A stretch of DNA of 64,000 bases from Gammaproteobacteria bacterium (GCA_041395445.1 JAWLAO010000006.1:62001-126000), one strand, 5' to 3'; shown: positions 1-8,996, counted from the first letter of the stretch. The notes: a model not told the origin generated them from the sequence alone. Numbers and translations are program-made.

Positions 1-1842
1 GTCAGGCAACGTGAAAAAGGACTGAAGCCAACCATTGCTTCATTGATAGGAACTCAGCAGGTTTGGGCGGCACTTCTGGCTTCAACGGCAACAACTGTTG
101 CAATCTTTTTGCCGATTATATTTCTGAAAGATGAATCGGGACAATTGTTTGCGGATCTTGCAGTTACCATATCTGTTTCTGTCGTTGTTTCACTGATAGT
201 TGCTGTGACTGTATTGCCAGCTGCCGCTTCCAAATGGATTAAAGATGAAAACTTTGATGATCATCACTATGACTTGTGGGAGAAAATTGCAAGTTTTATA
301 GCAAGAATAACAAATACAAAACTCAAACAACAAATATGGGTTTTGGCTCTTACTGTTTTGCCGATGTTGATAGCGTATTCGATTTTACCTCCTGCAGATT
401 ATTTACCAGCTGGTAAACGGAATCAAAGCTTTGGATTTCTTTTAACACAACCAGGACTTTCGGTTTCCTCGGCGCAGGAAGATCTGGTTAATGTCATCAA
501 AGGCAGAATGGAGCCTTACATTAACGGAGAGAAACTACCCAAAGTAAAAAATTATTTTCTGGGCTTGTTTGGTGATAGAGCATTTTTTGGTGTCAGGGCT
601 GAAGACCCCGATGATGTAGATGAGTTATTGGATATTATTAATAAACAGATTTTACAAGGACTGCCGGATACAATTGGTTTTGCAAGACGTGCCTCCATTT
701 TCAGGGGAATCGGCGGAGCGAGACAAATCAATGTGGATATTCAAGGTGGTGATTTTGAACGTATTCTAGAAGTTGGAAAAATTGCATTCGGGAAGATTCA
801 GCAACTCATTCCGGGAGCACAAATAAGACCCTCACCTTCATTAGAATATGGTGAGCCTGAATTGCGTATTTTTCCCGATGATCGAGCCATTGCTGAAGCC
901 GGATGGACACGGACTCAGCTCTCAGGAATCGTCAGAGCCTTGGGAACCGGAAACTTCGTGGGCGAATACTTTGATGGAAGCCGGAGATATGATGTTATTC
1001 TTCGAAATGATGAGTGGCTGACACCGGAAGAGCTGGCTGGCGTTCCGTTATATACCGCGTCGGATGAAATTCTGGCTTTAGGAGATCTTGCAGAAATCAC
1101 CCGGACTGCCGGTCCGAGCCAAATTCAAAGGTTGGATCGTCTGAGAACATTGACACTGCAGGTAACGCTGCCTGATGAAGTGGCACTGGAGGCGGGAATG
1201 AATTTATTGAAGCAGGAATTATCACCGATAATGAAAGAAATGTTGCCGGAAAGCAGTGTGGTGAACTATCGCGGAACCGCTGAATCTCTGACTATAGCCC
1301 TTGAAAGTTTAACCAACTCGTTTTTGCTGGCGATTGTAATTCTTTATCTGTTAATCTCTGCAATGTTCCAATCCTTTAAAGATTCTCTGCTAGTGATTGC
1401 AACCATTCCCATGGCTACTGTAGGAGGTGTTTTTGCAATTCGGTTGATGGATATGACCATCGGTCAGCAGATGGACTTGCTGACAATGATTGGCTTTATT
1501 ATTTTGTTAGGACTGGTTGTGAACAACGCCATTCTTTTGGTGGATCGTGCCAGAAAAGGTCAGGCCGAGGGCATGAGTCGTGATGAAGCCGTGAAAAGTG
1601 CAGTTCTGTTAAGAATTCGCCCAATATTAATGAGTACATTAACCAGTATTTTTGGAATGCTACCACTATTGCTCGTTCCCGGATCGGGAACTGAACTTTA
1701 TCGCGGACTAGCGGGTGTAATTGTTGGCGGTATGTTTTTATCAACCTTATTTACCCTAATTCTATTGCCAAGTTTGTTGAAACTGTTTTCCAACAGCTCG
1801 GTCATAGATTTATCTGAAAAACAGGAACTAGAAAATGCTTAG
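1..1842 (+). CDS. RND efflux permease, 3' part (5' end outside window)
   Basis: This is the C-terminal part of an inner-membrane RND (AcrB/HAE-type) proton-driven exporter. The frame is open from base 1, so the start lies upstream. The visible part begins near TM4-TM6 (an AALLASTATTVAIFLPI-like segment), continues through the second periplasmic porter loop, and ends with TM8-TM12, including GLVVNNAILLVDRARKG and a conserved LRIRPILMSTLTSIFG stretch. In AcrB the TM10 relay lysine lies in a KNAIL motif. Here that position reads NNAIL, so this belongs to a subgroup with an altered relay or a differently aligned one. The adaptor gene follows with an 8-base overlap, so permease precedes adaptor, the reverse of acrAB. 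The substrate cannot be told. Confidence 0.93.
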   Translation, partial: VRQREKGLKPTIASLIGTQQVWAALLASTATTVAIFLPIIFLKDESGQLFADLAVTISVSVVVSLIVAVTVLPAAASKWIKDENFDDHHYDLWEKIASFIARITNTKLKQQIWVLALTVLPMLIAYSILPPADYLPAGKRNQSFGFLLTQPGLSVSSAQEDLVNVIKGRMEPYINGEKLPKVKNYFLGLFGDRAFFGVRAEDPDDVDELLDIINKQILQGLPDTIGFARRASIFRGIGGARQINVDIQGGDFERILEVGKIAFGKIQQLIPGAQIRPSPSLEYGEPELRIFPDDRAIAEAGWTRTQLSGIVRALGTGNFVGEYFDGSRRYDVILRNDEWLTPEELAGVPLYTASDEILALGDLAEITRTAGPSQIQRLDRLRTLTLQVTLPDEVALEAGMNLLKQELSPIMKEMLPESSVVNYRGTAESLTIALESLTNSFLLAIVILYLLISAMFQSFKDSLLVIATIPMATVGGVFAIRLMDMTIGQQMDLLTMIGFIILLGLVVNNAILLVDRARKGQAEGMSRDEAVKSAVLLRIRPILMSTLTSIFGMLPLLLVPGSGTELYRGLAGVIVGGMFLSTLFTLILLPSLLKLFSNSSVIDLSEKQELENA

Positions 1843-2857
1843 ATTAATTATTCTTTTATTGATTTCATCGGCATCGTTTGCTCAACAAGGCGGTCCGTCT
1901 CCTGTCAAAACGGCCAAAACAGAAAAGGTGATGATGGCCCCGGAAAGAAAAATACCGGCGACAATTGAAGCCAAATACATTGCTACCATAAAAAGCGAAT
2001 ACAAAGGAACTATCACAGAAATTGCGGATGTTGGTTCATTAGTCAAAAGCGGAGACATGCTGGTCAATTTGATTGACACTCAGGTAGAACTCATGAAGCA
2101 AGAGCTGGAAGCAGAAGTAGAAAGCAATCAGGCAAAACTGGATTTTGCCGCATCGGAAAACACCAGACTTACCAATTTGAGTAAACAGAATATGGTTTCA
2201 AGTTCAGAGCTGGAACAAAACAAGTCTGATTTAGTGACAGCAAAAAATGATTTGAAGCAATCTCAGTCTCGTTTGGAACAGCACCTGGATCAGATGCAAA
2301 AATTACGCATTGTTGCTCCCTATGACGGTGTTGTGATGAGTCATTTGGCGCAGCCCGGGCAATTAGTCAATGCCGGAAATGATGTTGTTGAATTTATGCA
2401 GGCAAATAAACTGGAAGTGGTCGTCCATGTTCCGTTTACTTTTAAAAGTCAGATTCAATCAGGGTCTTTCTGGAAAGTAGAAACACTGGATAATAAAACC
2501 TATGACGCAGAAATCATTCAGTTTGTTCCTGCAGCTACTGGATCATCGCACACCATTGAAGTCAGATTATTGTTGAACAGTACTGATTTATGGGCTGGCG
2601 AAGCAGTGAATGTGCTGGTTCCCACACAAGCAAAACAAGAAGTGATTGCAGTGCCACGTGATGCTCTGGTGATCAGAAACAACGGTATTTTTGTTTACAC
2701 GGTTGTTGAGGGAAAAGCCCATAAAGTGGACGTGATTCCGGGAATGGCACAGGGAGAAATGATTCAGGTGAAGGGCTTGTTGTCAGAAGGTGATGAAGTG
2801 ATTATTCGTGGTAATGAAAGAATTCGTCCTGAGCAAGAGGTGCAGGTTATTAATTGA
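1835..2857 (+). CDS. RND periplasmic adaptor (membrane fusion protein)
   Basis: A 340-residue HlyD/AcrA-type membrane fusion protein that would join the upstream RND permease to an outer-membrane channel. Residues 1-16 form a signal peptide (LIILLLISSASFA). A barrel-sandwich half-motif follows around 45-75, then a heptad-rich coiled-coil hairpin at about 83-150, the second half of the lipoyl-like domain (IVAPYDGVVMSHLAQPG), a beta-barrel domain and a C-terminal membrane-proximal domain. The start ATG lies inside the last codons of the permease gene, which implies translational coupling. No outer-membrane channel gene follows; the next gene is convergent. Confidence 0.92.
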   Translation: MLRLIILLLISSASFAQQGGPSPVKTAKTEKVMMAPERKIPATIEAKYIATIKSEYKGTITEIADVGSLVKSGDMLVNLIDTQVELMKQELEAEVESNQAKLDFAASENTRLTNLSKQNMVSSSELEQNKSDLVTAKNDLKQSQSRLEQHLDQMQKLRIVAPYDGVVMSHLAQPGQLVNAGNDVVEFMQANKLEVVVHVPFTFKSQIQSGSFWKVETLDNKTYDAEIIQFVPAATGSSHTIEVRLLLNSTDLWAGEAVNVLVPTQAKQEVIAVPRDALVIRNNGIFVYTVVEGKAHKVDVIPGMAQGEMIQVKGLLSEGDEVIIRGNERIRPEQEVQVIN

Positions 2858-2879
2858 TTTTTCTGATTTCTGAAAAATC

Positions 2880-2996
2880 TCGTCATTTCGACTAAGCGAA
2901 GCGCATGGAGAAATCTATGTATTATCTATAGCTAAGCATCAATATAAAGATACATTCGACTTCGTGGACTATTGTCCACTCCGCTCAGTATGACGG
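2880..2996. repeat. Intergenic palindromic repeat block
   Basis: The space between two convergent genes holds GTCATTTCGACTAAGCGAAG at about 2883, and later ATTCGACTTCG with CGCTCAGTATGAC in the opposite sense at about 2952-2995. Together they form an imperfect inverted pair of GTCAT-ended elements of a type common between bacterial genes. A short hairpin, GATTTTTC/GAAAAATC (2856-2863 with 2872-2879), lies just before the block. It lacks a T-run, so it is at best a weak terminator. Confidence 0.55.
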
Positions 2997-2997
2997 A

Positions 2998-4371
2998 TTA
3001 TATATTTTCTTCCAGTAATTGATAAAACCGCCTTGGTGCATTCTCAAAACCGCCGTTACTCATAAACATCACCGTATCGCCGGATTCACAAACACTTTGA
3101 AGTTGTTCGAGCAGTTCGTCAACTGAATTCACAGTGTTAACGCCGGACTCTGTGAGCTTCTCTTTGATACCGGGTTGCCACTTGAGTTGCGGATAAGTCA
3201 TTACGAATGCAATATCGGCTTGCTTCAATGAACCGGGTAACTGTTCTGCATGAGCTCCGGCTCGCATCGAGTTGCTTCGGGGTTCAAAAACGACAACCAA
3301 TCGTTGGCACTTTTTATTATTTTTAACTCCATCAATGGTGGTGGCAATCGCCGTCGGATGATGAGCAAAATCATCAAAAATTGTGATGCCTTGTGATTGA
3401 CCAATCAATTCCATCCGTCGCTTGATTCCTTTAAATTTTTGTAAGGAATTAACAGCGTCTGTAATCGCAATTTGTTCTTCCAAAGCAGCAGCAATAGCTG
3501 CCAAAGCATTGAGCATATTGTGCTTTCCGGTCAAATTCCAATTTAAAGTCGCTTGCTTTTCATTGTTGAAATACAGATCAAAACTTGAATAATCATCAGC
3601 TAAAGGCTTTGCCCAAATATCAGCGGAATCATTCTCGCCAAAAGTAATAATTGGTGTCCAGCAGCCTTTTTTCAAAACATCTTTCAGGTTTTTATCATCA
3701 TTATTGAGAATGATTTTGCCGTTGCCCGGAATGGTTCGAACAAAGTGATGAAACTGGGTTTTGATGGCATCCAAATTATCAAAAATATCCGCATGATCGT
3801 ATTCCAAATTATTTAAAACAGCAACATCAGCATGATAATGAACAAATTTGGAGCGTTTATCGAAGAATGCCGAATCATACTCATCAGCTTCAATCACAAA
3901 ACATTTGGACTCCGTATTTCGAGCCGAAATTTCAAAACCAGCCGGAACACCTCCAATTAAAAACCCAGGATTTCTACCATTATCCTGTAAAACCCATGCA
4001 ATCATTGATGTGGTTGTGGTCTTACCATGAGTTCCTGAAACCGCAAAAACCTTTTTATTTCTCAACAAGTTATCGCCTAACCATTGAGGGCCGGAAGTGA
4101 AATATTTGGAACTCTGCAATAACGATTCAACCACCGGCATTCCTCGAGTCATCACATTACCGACAATGTACTCATCGCTGTCGATACAATCAATTGAATT
4201 GTCATATCCCTGATGCATTTGGATTCCCAGACTTTCCAGTTGTGTGCTCATTGGCGGATAAACATTTTTATCCGAACCACTGACCTGATAACCCAACGAT
4301 CGAGCCAAAACGGCCAGACCACCCATAAAAGTTCCGCAAATTCCGAGGATATGTATTTTCGTTTGTTTCAT
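2998..4371 (-). CDS. mpl: UDP-MurNAc:L-Ala-gamma-D-Glu-meso-DAP ligase (Mpl)
   Basis: Mpl re-attaches recycled murein tripeptide to UDP-N-acetylmuramic acid in the cytoplasm and is part of peptidoglycan recycling. The protein opens with the Mur-ligase Rossmann region (KIHILGICGTFMGGLAVLAR), has the ATP-binding loop SGTHGKTTTTSM near residue 105, the EADEYDSAFFD segment, a C-terminal FDDFAHHPTAI motif and a FEPRSNSMR stretch. It has 457 residues from the chosen start, close to the family length. The frame is open 22 codons further upstream, but family homology begins at MKQTKIHI. The longer start would run into the divergent gene, so the ATG at 4371 is preferred. Confidence 0.95.
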   Translation of the reverse strand: MKQTKIHILGICGTFMGGLAVLARSLGYQVSGSDKNVYPPMSTQLESLGIQMHQGYDNSIDCIDSDEYIVGNVMTRGMPVVESLLQSSKYFTSGPQWLGDNLLRNKKVFAVSGTHGKTTTTSMIAWVLQDNGRNPGFLIGGVPAGFEISARNTESKCFVIEADEYDSAFFDKRSKFVHYHADVAVLNNLEYDHADIFDNLDAIKTQFHHFVRTIPGNGKIILNNDDKNLKDVLKKGCWTPIITFGENDSADIWAKPLADDYSSFDLYFNNEKQATLNWNLTGKHNMLNALAAIAAALEEQIAITDAVNSLQKFKGIKRRMELIGQSQGITIFDDFAHHPTAIATTIDGVKNNKKCQRLVVVFEPRSNSMRAGAHAEQLPGSLKQADIAFVMTYPQLKWQPGIKEKLTESGVNTVNSVDELLEQLQSVCESGDTVMFMSNGGFENAPRRFYQLLEENI

Positions 4372-4390
4372 CTGCGGAATTTTATCATGA

Positions 4391-4396
4391 TATAAT
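4391..4396 (+). promoter_or_regulatory. TATAAT -10-like box just before the TusA-like gene
   Basis: A perfect TATAAT ends only six bases before the ATG at 4403. If it is used, transcription would start at about the A of the start codon, giving a leaderless mRNA. No Shine-Dalgarno sequence lies in front of that ATG, which fits. The 31 bp between the divergent starts must hold promoters for both genes or one gene depends on another promoter. Confidence 0.4.
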
Positions 4397-4402
4397 TCCG
4401 CC

Positions 4403-4636
4403 ATGACAATTGAATATGATAATTTTGTTGATGCCAAAGGTTTACAATGCCCTCAACCTTTATTGCTGGCATCACAAGCGATAAAAAAAATGCTTCCAAG
4501 TAGTGTTCTACTATTGGAAGCGACCGACCCGCATACCGACCTGGATTTACAAGTCTGGTGCGAACGCTTTGGTCATCAGATTGTTCATACCGAAGAGAAA
4601 GACGACTTGTTTCGGTTTTGGATAAGGAAGGGTTGA
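4403..4636 (+). CDS. TusA/SirA-family sulfur carrier protein
   Basis: A 77-residue protein of the TusA/YeeD family. These small cytoplasmic proteins carry sulfur as a persulfide on one cysteine for tRNA thiolation or other sulfur transfer. The signature GLQCPQPLLLASQAIK sits near residues 13-28, with the carrier cysteine in the CPxP motif. The rest has the family's beta-alpha-beta pattern and a TDPHTDLDLQVWCERFGH segment. It is divergent from mpl with 31 bp between starts. There is no ribosome binding site, so the mRNA may be leaderless. Genuine tusA and a paralogue cannot be separated from sequence alone. Confidence 0.85.
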   Translation: MTIEYDNFVDAKGLQCPQPLLLASQAIKKMLPSSVLLLEATDPHTDLDLQVWCERFGHQIVHTEEKDDLFRFWIRKG

Positions 4637-4682
4637 TAATTTCAGTCATGCTGAATTTATATCAGCAACTAAAAAACAAACT

Positions 4683-4921
4683 CGTCATTCCCGACCCCGA
4701 TCGGGAATCTAGCTTACTTTCGTAGAAAGTAACAAATTTCTTCTTGTTACTTTTCTTGCTTGTCCAAGAAAAGTAACGCAAAAAAAGACACCCCGACATC
4801 CCGGCCTTCGGCTTCCTTCGATGCTCGAAATATCCGGCGCTTCATAAACTCGTGCGCTCAGACAGCATGAAGCTTGATTCCCGAATATTTCTGTGCGTCT
4901 CAGCGAAATGGGGTTAAAAAC
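4683..4921 (+). repeat. Large dispersed repeat, copy A
   Basis: This copy has a fixed order of parts. A palindrome, ATTCCCGA(6 nt)TCGGGAAT, lies at 4687-4708, followed by CTAG. A second stem, GTTACTTTTC...GAAAAGTAAC, lies at about 4756-4780, followed by an A-run and a GACACCCC block. A GGCTTCCTTCGAT block follows, then a region of inverted segments, ending at CAGCGAAATGGGGTT. Copy B (6100-6332, inverted) and copy C (34310-34600) share this order, with shared sequence outside the stems in places. No coding frame is evident. The rest of the gap to 5069 is AT-rich and shows nothing clear. Confidence 0.7.
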
Positions 4922-5069
4922 ACTGCCATACTGAATTTTATTAAATTTACATAATAAAATCAGTATGTTAATATAAAAACCTATGAAAATGAGTGCATTA
5001 AAAAATACGCAAAATATTTAATATTGCATTGATGAATATACAATAAGTTGTTAGATTTAATAAAACGTA

Positions 5070-5988
5070 ATGAACATCTTTCATGTATTAAGCCAAGGAA
5101 AATCACGTTTACATGAACCAGCATGTCTGCGATGCTTGGTTATCTTCTGGATAGTAACAAAGATCATGGTCTTGGTGACGCATTCGTACGAAAGTTTATA
5201 GAATTTCAGGACAATTCTATTCTTTTAGTAGGATCCTACAAAGAGATTTTTATTAATTCCCAAGTTTCTCTTGAAGAACCTTATCGTTTAGATGGCAAAA
5301 GAAAAGACATTGATATTCAAATCATTATACTTGATGAAAAGAAAAAAAGAAGAACATAGAATAATTATTGAAAATAAAATAAAAACAGGAGCCGCCAACC
5401 CTAAACAATTAAAAAGAATATTATCAAGCCATACTTGAAGAGGAAAAAGAATATAAAAAATTTAATATGATATTTCTTACACCAAACTCAAACTCTACAC
5501 TTCTATCAAATGAATACAGTAATCTAAAATTAAAAGAAAAACACACACATACAAAAAATGGATATATTGGAGTGAAAACGATGGTAGTGGTGGCGTTCTA
5601 TCAATTATAAAAGAAATTCTAAGTCTCGAAATGCAAGGTGCAATTAATCCTATCAACGAGTATATGAGGCACACACTTAAAGCGTTTGTTAACCACTCAT
5701 CATCGATAACTGAATCGAATGGTAAAAGAACAATGAGAACGGGAGAAGATATAGGTGAAATTATCGATGAGGTTGTAATAAAAATAAATGATGGGAAAGA
5801 GTACCGTGTTATACGCAGAGATAGTACACAAATCCAAGTATTTAACAATGAAACAGGTGATAAAGAAGTAGCACCGTTATATACTTGCCCAATATATTGA
5901 TGAAAACAACATTGATATTCATCACTCCAACCTCAATATACAAGATCAATCGGGAAAAGTTTTTTGATTGGCATAAAAAATCTAACAA
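5070..5988 (+). pseudogene. PD-(D/E)XK nuclease-family gene remnant, multiply frameshifted
   Basis: Joining frames gives one continuous protein of about 300 residues. It starts MNIFHVLSQGKSRLHEPA at 5070, then continues after a shift at about 5123 as SAMLGYLLDSNKDHGLGDAF, a signature of PD-(D/E)XK nuclease-superfamily proteins. The aspartate-rich KDIDIQIIIL is followed, after a shift near 5345, by IIIENKI, the E-x-K half of the active site. Further shifts lie near 5415, 5550, 5880 and 5960, and the protein ends FFDWHKKSNN. At least six indels of both signs mean no intact product. The original role is unknown; relatives are often found near restriction or defence genes. It lies between repeat copies A and B. 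Confidence 0.75.
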
Positions 5989-6009
5989 TTAACTCTAGGT
6001 GACCTGTAA

Positions 6010-6114
6010 CTCAAGGGTTCTTTTGTGGCTTACGCTATTGCTCTAATTTTCCACAAAAACTCCGCTGAACTAGAACTACCTGAAAGAGTTAAGAAAGCGC
6101 TCAACGAGCAATAA
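6010..6114 (+). pseudogene. Possible 3' tail of another lost gene
   Basis: After an in-frame TAA, an open stretch of 34 codons reads like a protein C-terminus (KGSFVAYAIALIFHKNSAEL, then ELPERVKKALNEQ and TAA). It has no start codon or upstream body, so it looks like the stump of a gene whose 5' part is gone. I do not recognise the family. The end of this frame merges into repeat copy B. Confidence 0.3.
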
Positions 6115-6332
6115 TCCCCTTTAACTCTCACCGAAATATTTTTGAAAAAATTTGGAAATACGTTTGCAAGTGTTTGAACATTGCAATGAGTTTTACAAAC
6201 GCCAAATTTAAGAAAATATTGAAGGAAGCCGCAGGCCTGAGAGTTTGGGGCACCTTTTTTTTGGTTACTTTGTTGGGTGGCAACAAAGTAACATTAAAGA
6301 AAGACTAGATTCCCGCCTGAGCGGGAATGACA
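6100..6332 (-). repeat. Large dispersed repeat, copy B (inverted relative to A and C)
   Basis: Read on the minus strand this copy starts with the palindrome ATTCCCGC(4 nt)GCGGGAAT (6309-6328) and CTAG. It then has a GTTACTTTGTT...AACAAAGTAAC stem, an A-run with GGTGCCCC, AACTCTCAGGCC with GGCTTCCTTC, an AATTTGGCGTTTG segment, and CACTTGCAAACGTATTTCC, and it ends CGGTGAGAGTTAAAGGGGAT. The second half matches copy C closely. The A/B pair brackets the nuclease remnant in opposite orientation. Confidence 0.75.
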
Positions 6333-6357
6333 AGGAAGGTGGTTTATACCTGTTTCT

Positions 6358-6534
6358 TTAATTTTTTCTAAAAATATAACTCGCTACTGCATCCCCAATA
6401 GGTGACCCCGGAGGAATTTCTTTCGTCGGTTGAGTGATTTCATTAAAACCTTTTTCAAAGTAATTGCTAATATCCAAACGAGCCTGCTTGGCAAAAGCGG
6501 ATTTGTCTTTTTTCAGGGGATTGCTCCAGTTTTT
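6358..6534 (-). other. In-frame C-terminal tail of the metalloprotease beyond a TGA
   Basis: Directly after the TGA at 6535-6537 the same frame stays open for 58 codons and ends in TAA at 6358. The encoded peptide (KNWSNPLKKDKSAFAKQARL, DISNYFEKGFNEITQPTKEI, and ending ASYIFRKN) has normal codon use and reads like the natural end of the protein. Either the TGA is a recent nonsense change or sequencing error, or it is read through. Confidence 0.6.
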
Positions 6535-8772
6535 TCAGTTGTTGATGAACAATTGCTGTGTTTGTTTGGATGAAACATCACTTGCAGCCAGTCGCATGAG
6601 TTCTGTTAAAACAACCGAGTTAATGCTGTTTTGCACTTCGTTGAAATAATCATTCTTCCAGTTTTGATGCCATGTGTTTTCAATAATTGTTTGAATCAAT
6701 TCATCCAAACTCGGTATTGAGTTGTTTCTGGCATGATGTTCGATTAAACGGTTGGCTCGATTTGGATTAAGTAGCAATTCCAAAGTTTGTTTTGCTGCGG
6801 TTTCAGCAGCTCCTAAAGCATCAAAATGCAACCCCGTTCGGGATTTAAAATGTTCCCGATTGCGTGAGCTGTTATCCGGTGGCGGTAAAAGCAGGTTGAG
6901 TATGCTATCCGGAACAGACATTTCATCAGCTTGGAGAGTTTTCATCAAAATAGCTGTGGCTTTTCTTTGGGTTTGTGCATCAACCAATTGGCTTTCAGGG
7001 TTTTGATCTCCTTTCATAGCATAGGTGTAGTTGACTCCGCCAACGAGTTTGACAACGGCTTCAGTTTGATAACGGTGAAAAAGGAAAATTGGCGTGAGCA
7101 ATTGTTCGAGTTTGAACAGTTCATCGGAATCTTTCAAGGTGTTTAAACCGAAATTGTCCAAAGCAATTTTACGAACTTTGAGTACTTTTGCTAATTCTTC
7201 AATCGGATCGCCGCCATTATCCCAAAGATGAGCATCCGCATGGCTTCCGCCGGCGGCACGTGCATCCACATCAGAGATAAATTTCAAGCCATTGATTTGA
7301 GCATTTTTCAGAATGTTTGCTAACTGTTGGTTTTCGTCATTTTGGAATTCGCCATAAATGTAACTCAATGCGGTTTTATCCCAGTCACCAACGCCAATGG
7401 CATAGGCGTTTGTCAAATCCAGGTTGTCGTCATTATCAATTTCAATCAACGGATGGGGATAATCCATAACCGATGCCCGATTGTTGGTGCTGGCAGCAAA
7501 ATTGTGAGTCAGACCGATGGTATGACCAACCTCATGAGCGGATAACTGTCTTAACCGAGCCAATGCCATTTGTTCGATTCTTTCTTCGGAATTGACACTA
7601 TTTTTGAATGGGGAGAGTAAACCTTGTGCAATGAGCATATCTTGCCGAACTCGCAAAGAACCAAGCGACACATGACCTTTGAGTATTTCACCACTGCGTG
7701 GATCAACAATCGAATCTCCATAAGACCAGCCGCGAGTGGCCCGATGCACCCATTGGATGGTGTTGTATCTTATATCCAGAGAATCGGCATCTTCGGGTAA
7801 TAATTTTACCTCAAAGGCATTGCTGAATCCGACAGCTTCAAAACCATCTTTCCACCATGAAGCTCCTTCGAGTAATGCAGAACGTACCGGTTCAGGTGTT
7901 CCGGGATCGAGATAATAAACAATGGGTTCAATCGGATCGCTGACAGCAAGTTCAGGGTTTTTCTTTTCCAGTTTGTGACGAATGACCAGTTTGGTGGTTA
8001 AATCTTCTCCCAAAGGAGCTGCGTAATTTTTAAATTCAAGAGCAATTGCACCGGAACGAATGTGGTATTTTCTTGATTTATAAGGTTCATCTGGCAACTT
8101 TACAAACGAATGATGTGTACGAAGACTAATGGTTTCGGCAGTTGGTGTGACGGATCGAACGTAGTTTCCGGGATTGCTTCCTTGAAAGGTAATCAAAGCT
8201 TCGAGTTCGGTATTTTCCGGAAAGTTCTTACAATTTTGAATATAAATCACCGAACGCGAACTATCAGCTTGATAATTCCCTTGCTCCATTTCAGCCAATC
8301 GTGTGGAAACTCCGTGAGAATCACGTAACAGAAAATTCGTTAAATCAATCAAAGTAGAGTCATTGCTTTCGGCTAAAATTTCACTTCCAAGAATGACCGA
8401 TTGAGCAAAACCATCTTCAACCGCCTTAACCTCCATTTCATTTTCGCTAATAGCACGGTAATAAAGATTTCGTTCAGTCATTAAAATTTTATTGCCGAAT
8501 CTTTGGAACTGAACGACACGACGATCTCCAATTTGCCCTCGATCTAGACCAATATCGTTAGAACCTAAACCCGATTGCAGAGCGTTAATATACAAAACAT
8601 CCTGGTTGAACTTATCCACTTCTAACAATAGACGACCAGTTTTTTTATCCCAATAATAGTCGAAATAACCGGAAGACTTGTCCATGTTTTTGGTGTATTC
8701 TGAGATTGAAGAAAATGCAGAATTGACAGTTATAAAGAGCAGTACCAAAGAAAATCGTATTGTTTTCGTCAT
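6535..8772 (-). CDS. Secreted zinc-dependent metalloprotease (DUF5117/DUF4953 type), premature stop
   Basis: A 745-residue extracytoplasmic metallopeptidase. Residues 1-22 form a signal peptide (MTKTIRFSLVLLFITVNSAF). An N-terminal DUF5117-like region (GYFDYYWDKKTGRLLLEV; VLYINALQSGLGSNDIGLDR) precedes a metzincin-like zinc motif, SAHEVGHTIGLTHNF, near residue 411, where HExxHxxGxxH supplies three histidine ligands. A long C-terminal helical region (DUF4953-like) follows. The frame ends at a TGA, but the same frame continues for another 58 sensible codons to 6358, so the product is probably truncated. The gene stands alone on its strand. The substrate is unknown. Confidence 0.88.
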   Translation of the reverse strand: MTKTIRFSLVLLFITVNSAFSSISEYTKNMDKSSGYFDYYWDKKTGRLLLEVDKFNQDVLYINALQSGLGSNDIGLDRGQIGDRRVVQFQRFGNKILMTERNLYYRAISENEMEVKAVEDGFAQSVILGSEILAESNDSTLIDLTNFLLRDSHGVSTRLAEMEQGNYQADSSRSVIYIQNCKNFPENTELEALITFQGSNPGNYVRSVTPTAETISLRTHHSFVKLPDEPYKSRKYHIRSGAIALEFKNYAAPLGEDLTTKLVIRHKLEKKNPELAVSDPIEPIVYYLDPGTPEPVRSALLEGASWWKDGFEAVGFSNAFEVKLLPEDADSLDIRYNTIQWVHRATRGWSYGDSIVDPRSGEILKGHVSLGSLRVRQDMLIAQGLLSPFKNSVNSEERIEQMALARLRQLSAHEVGHTIGLTHNFAASTNNRASVMDYPHPLIEIDNDDNLDLTNAYAIGVGDWDKTALSYIYGEFQNDENQQLANILKNAQINGLKFISDVDARAAGGSHADAHLWDNGGDPIEELAKVLKVRKIALDNFGLNTLKDSDELFKLEQLLTPIFLFHRYQTEAVVKLVGGVNYTYAMKGDQNPESQLVDAQTQRKATAILMKTLQADEMSVPDSILNLLLPPPDNSSRNREHFKSRTGLHFDALGAAETAAKQTLELLLNPNRANRLIEHHARNNSIPSLDELIQTIIENTWHQNWKNDYFNEVQNSINSVVLTELMRLAASDVSSKQTQQLFINN

Positions 8773-8961
8773 GAGATTCCCAAAAAAAATTGTAATAATT
8801 GATATCTATTAACACTAATGGAATTCTCCAAGGAAATCAATAGTTTCAGTGGATTCTTGGATTTTTGAATATTAGAGACCTTTGCTTGATTCAGTTGCAA
8901 AGATAAAGAGTTTTTATTTAGGTGAGGTTATCTTGTAAAAAATAATCAATATTTAATTATT

Positions 8962-8996
8962 AGTAATAAAAAAGGATGGCTTGGGAACCATCCTTT
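8962..8996 (-). terminator. Rho-independent terminator of the IPTL-CTERM gene
   Basis: On the minus strand a 9-bp perfect stem, AAAGGATGG/CCATCCTTT (8971-8979 with 8988-8996), has an 8-nt loop and is followed by a T-rich tract (TTTTTTATTAC). It lies about 30 bases after the stop codon at 9026. The remaining gap to the metalloprotease start shows nothing else clear. Confidence 0.85.

Noticed and set aside
5495..5848. A 117-codon minus-strand open frame with hydrophobic segments opposite the nuclease remnant.
   Set aside because: It is the antisense shadow of an AT-rich coding region; it has no ribosome binding site and its frame follows the opposite-strand codons.
4683..6332. An insertion sequence or integron-like element at the decayed island.
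   Set aside because: No transposase or integrase reading is present, and no target duplication could be confirmed by eye. Only the repeat structure is claimed.
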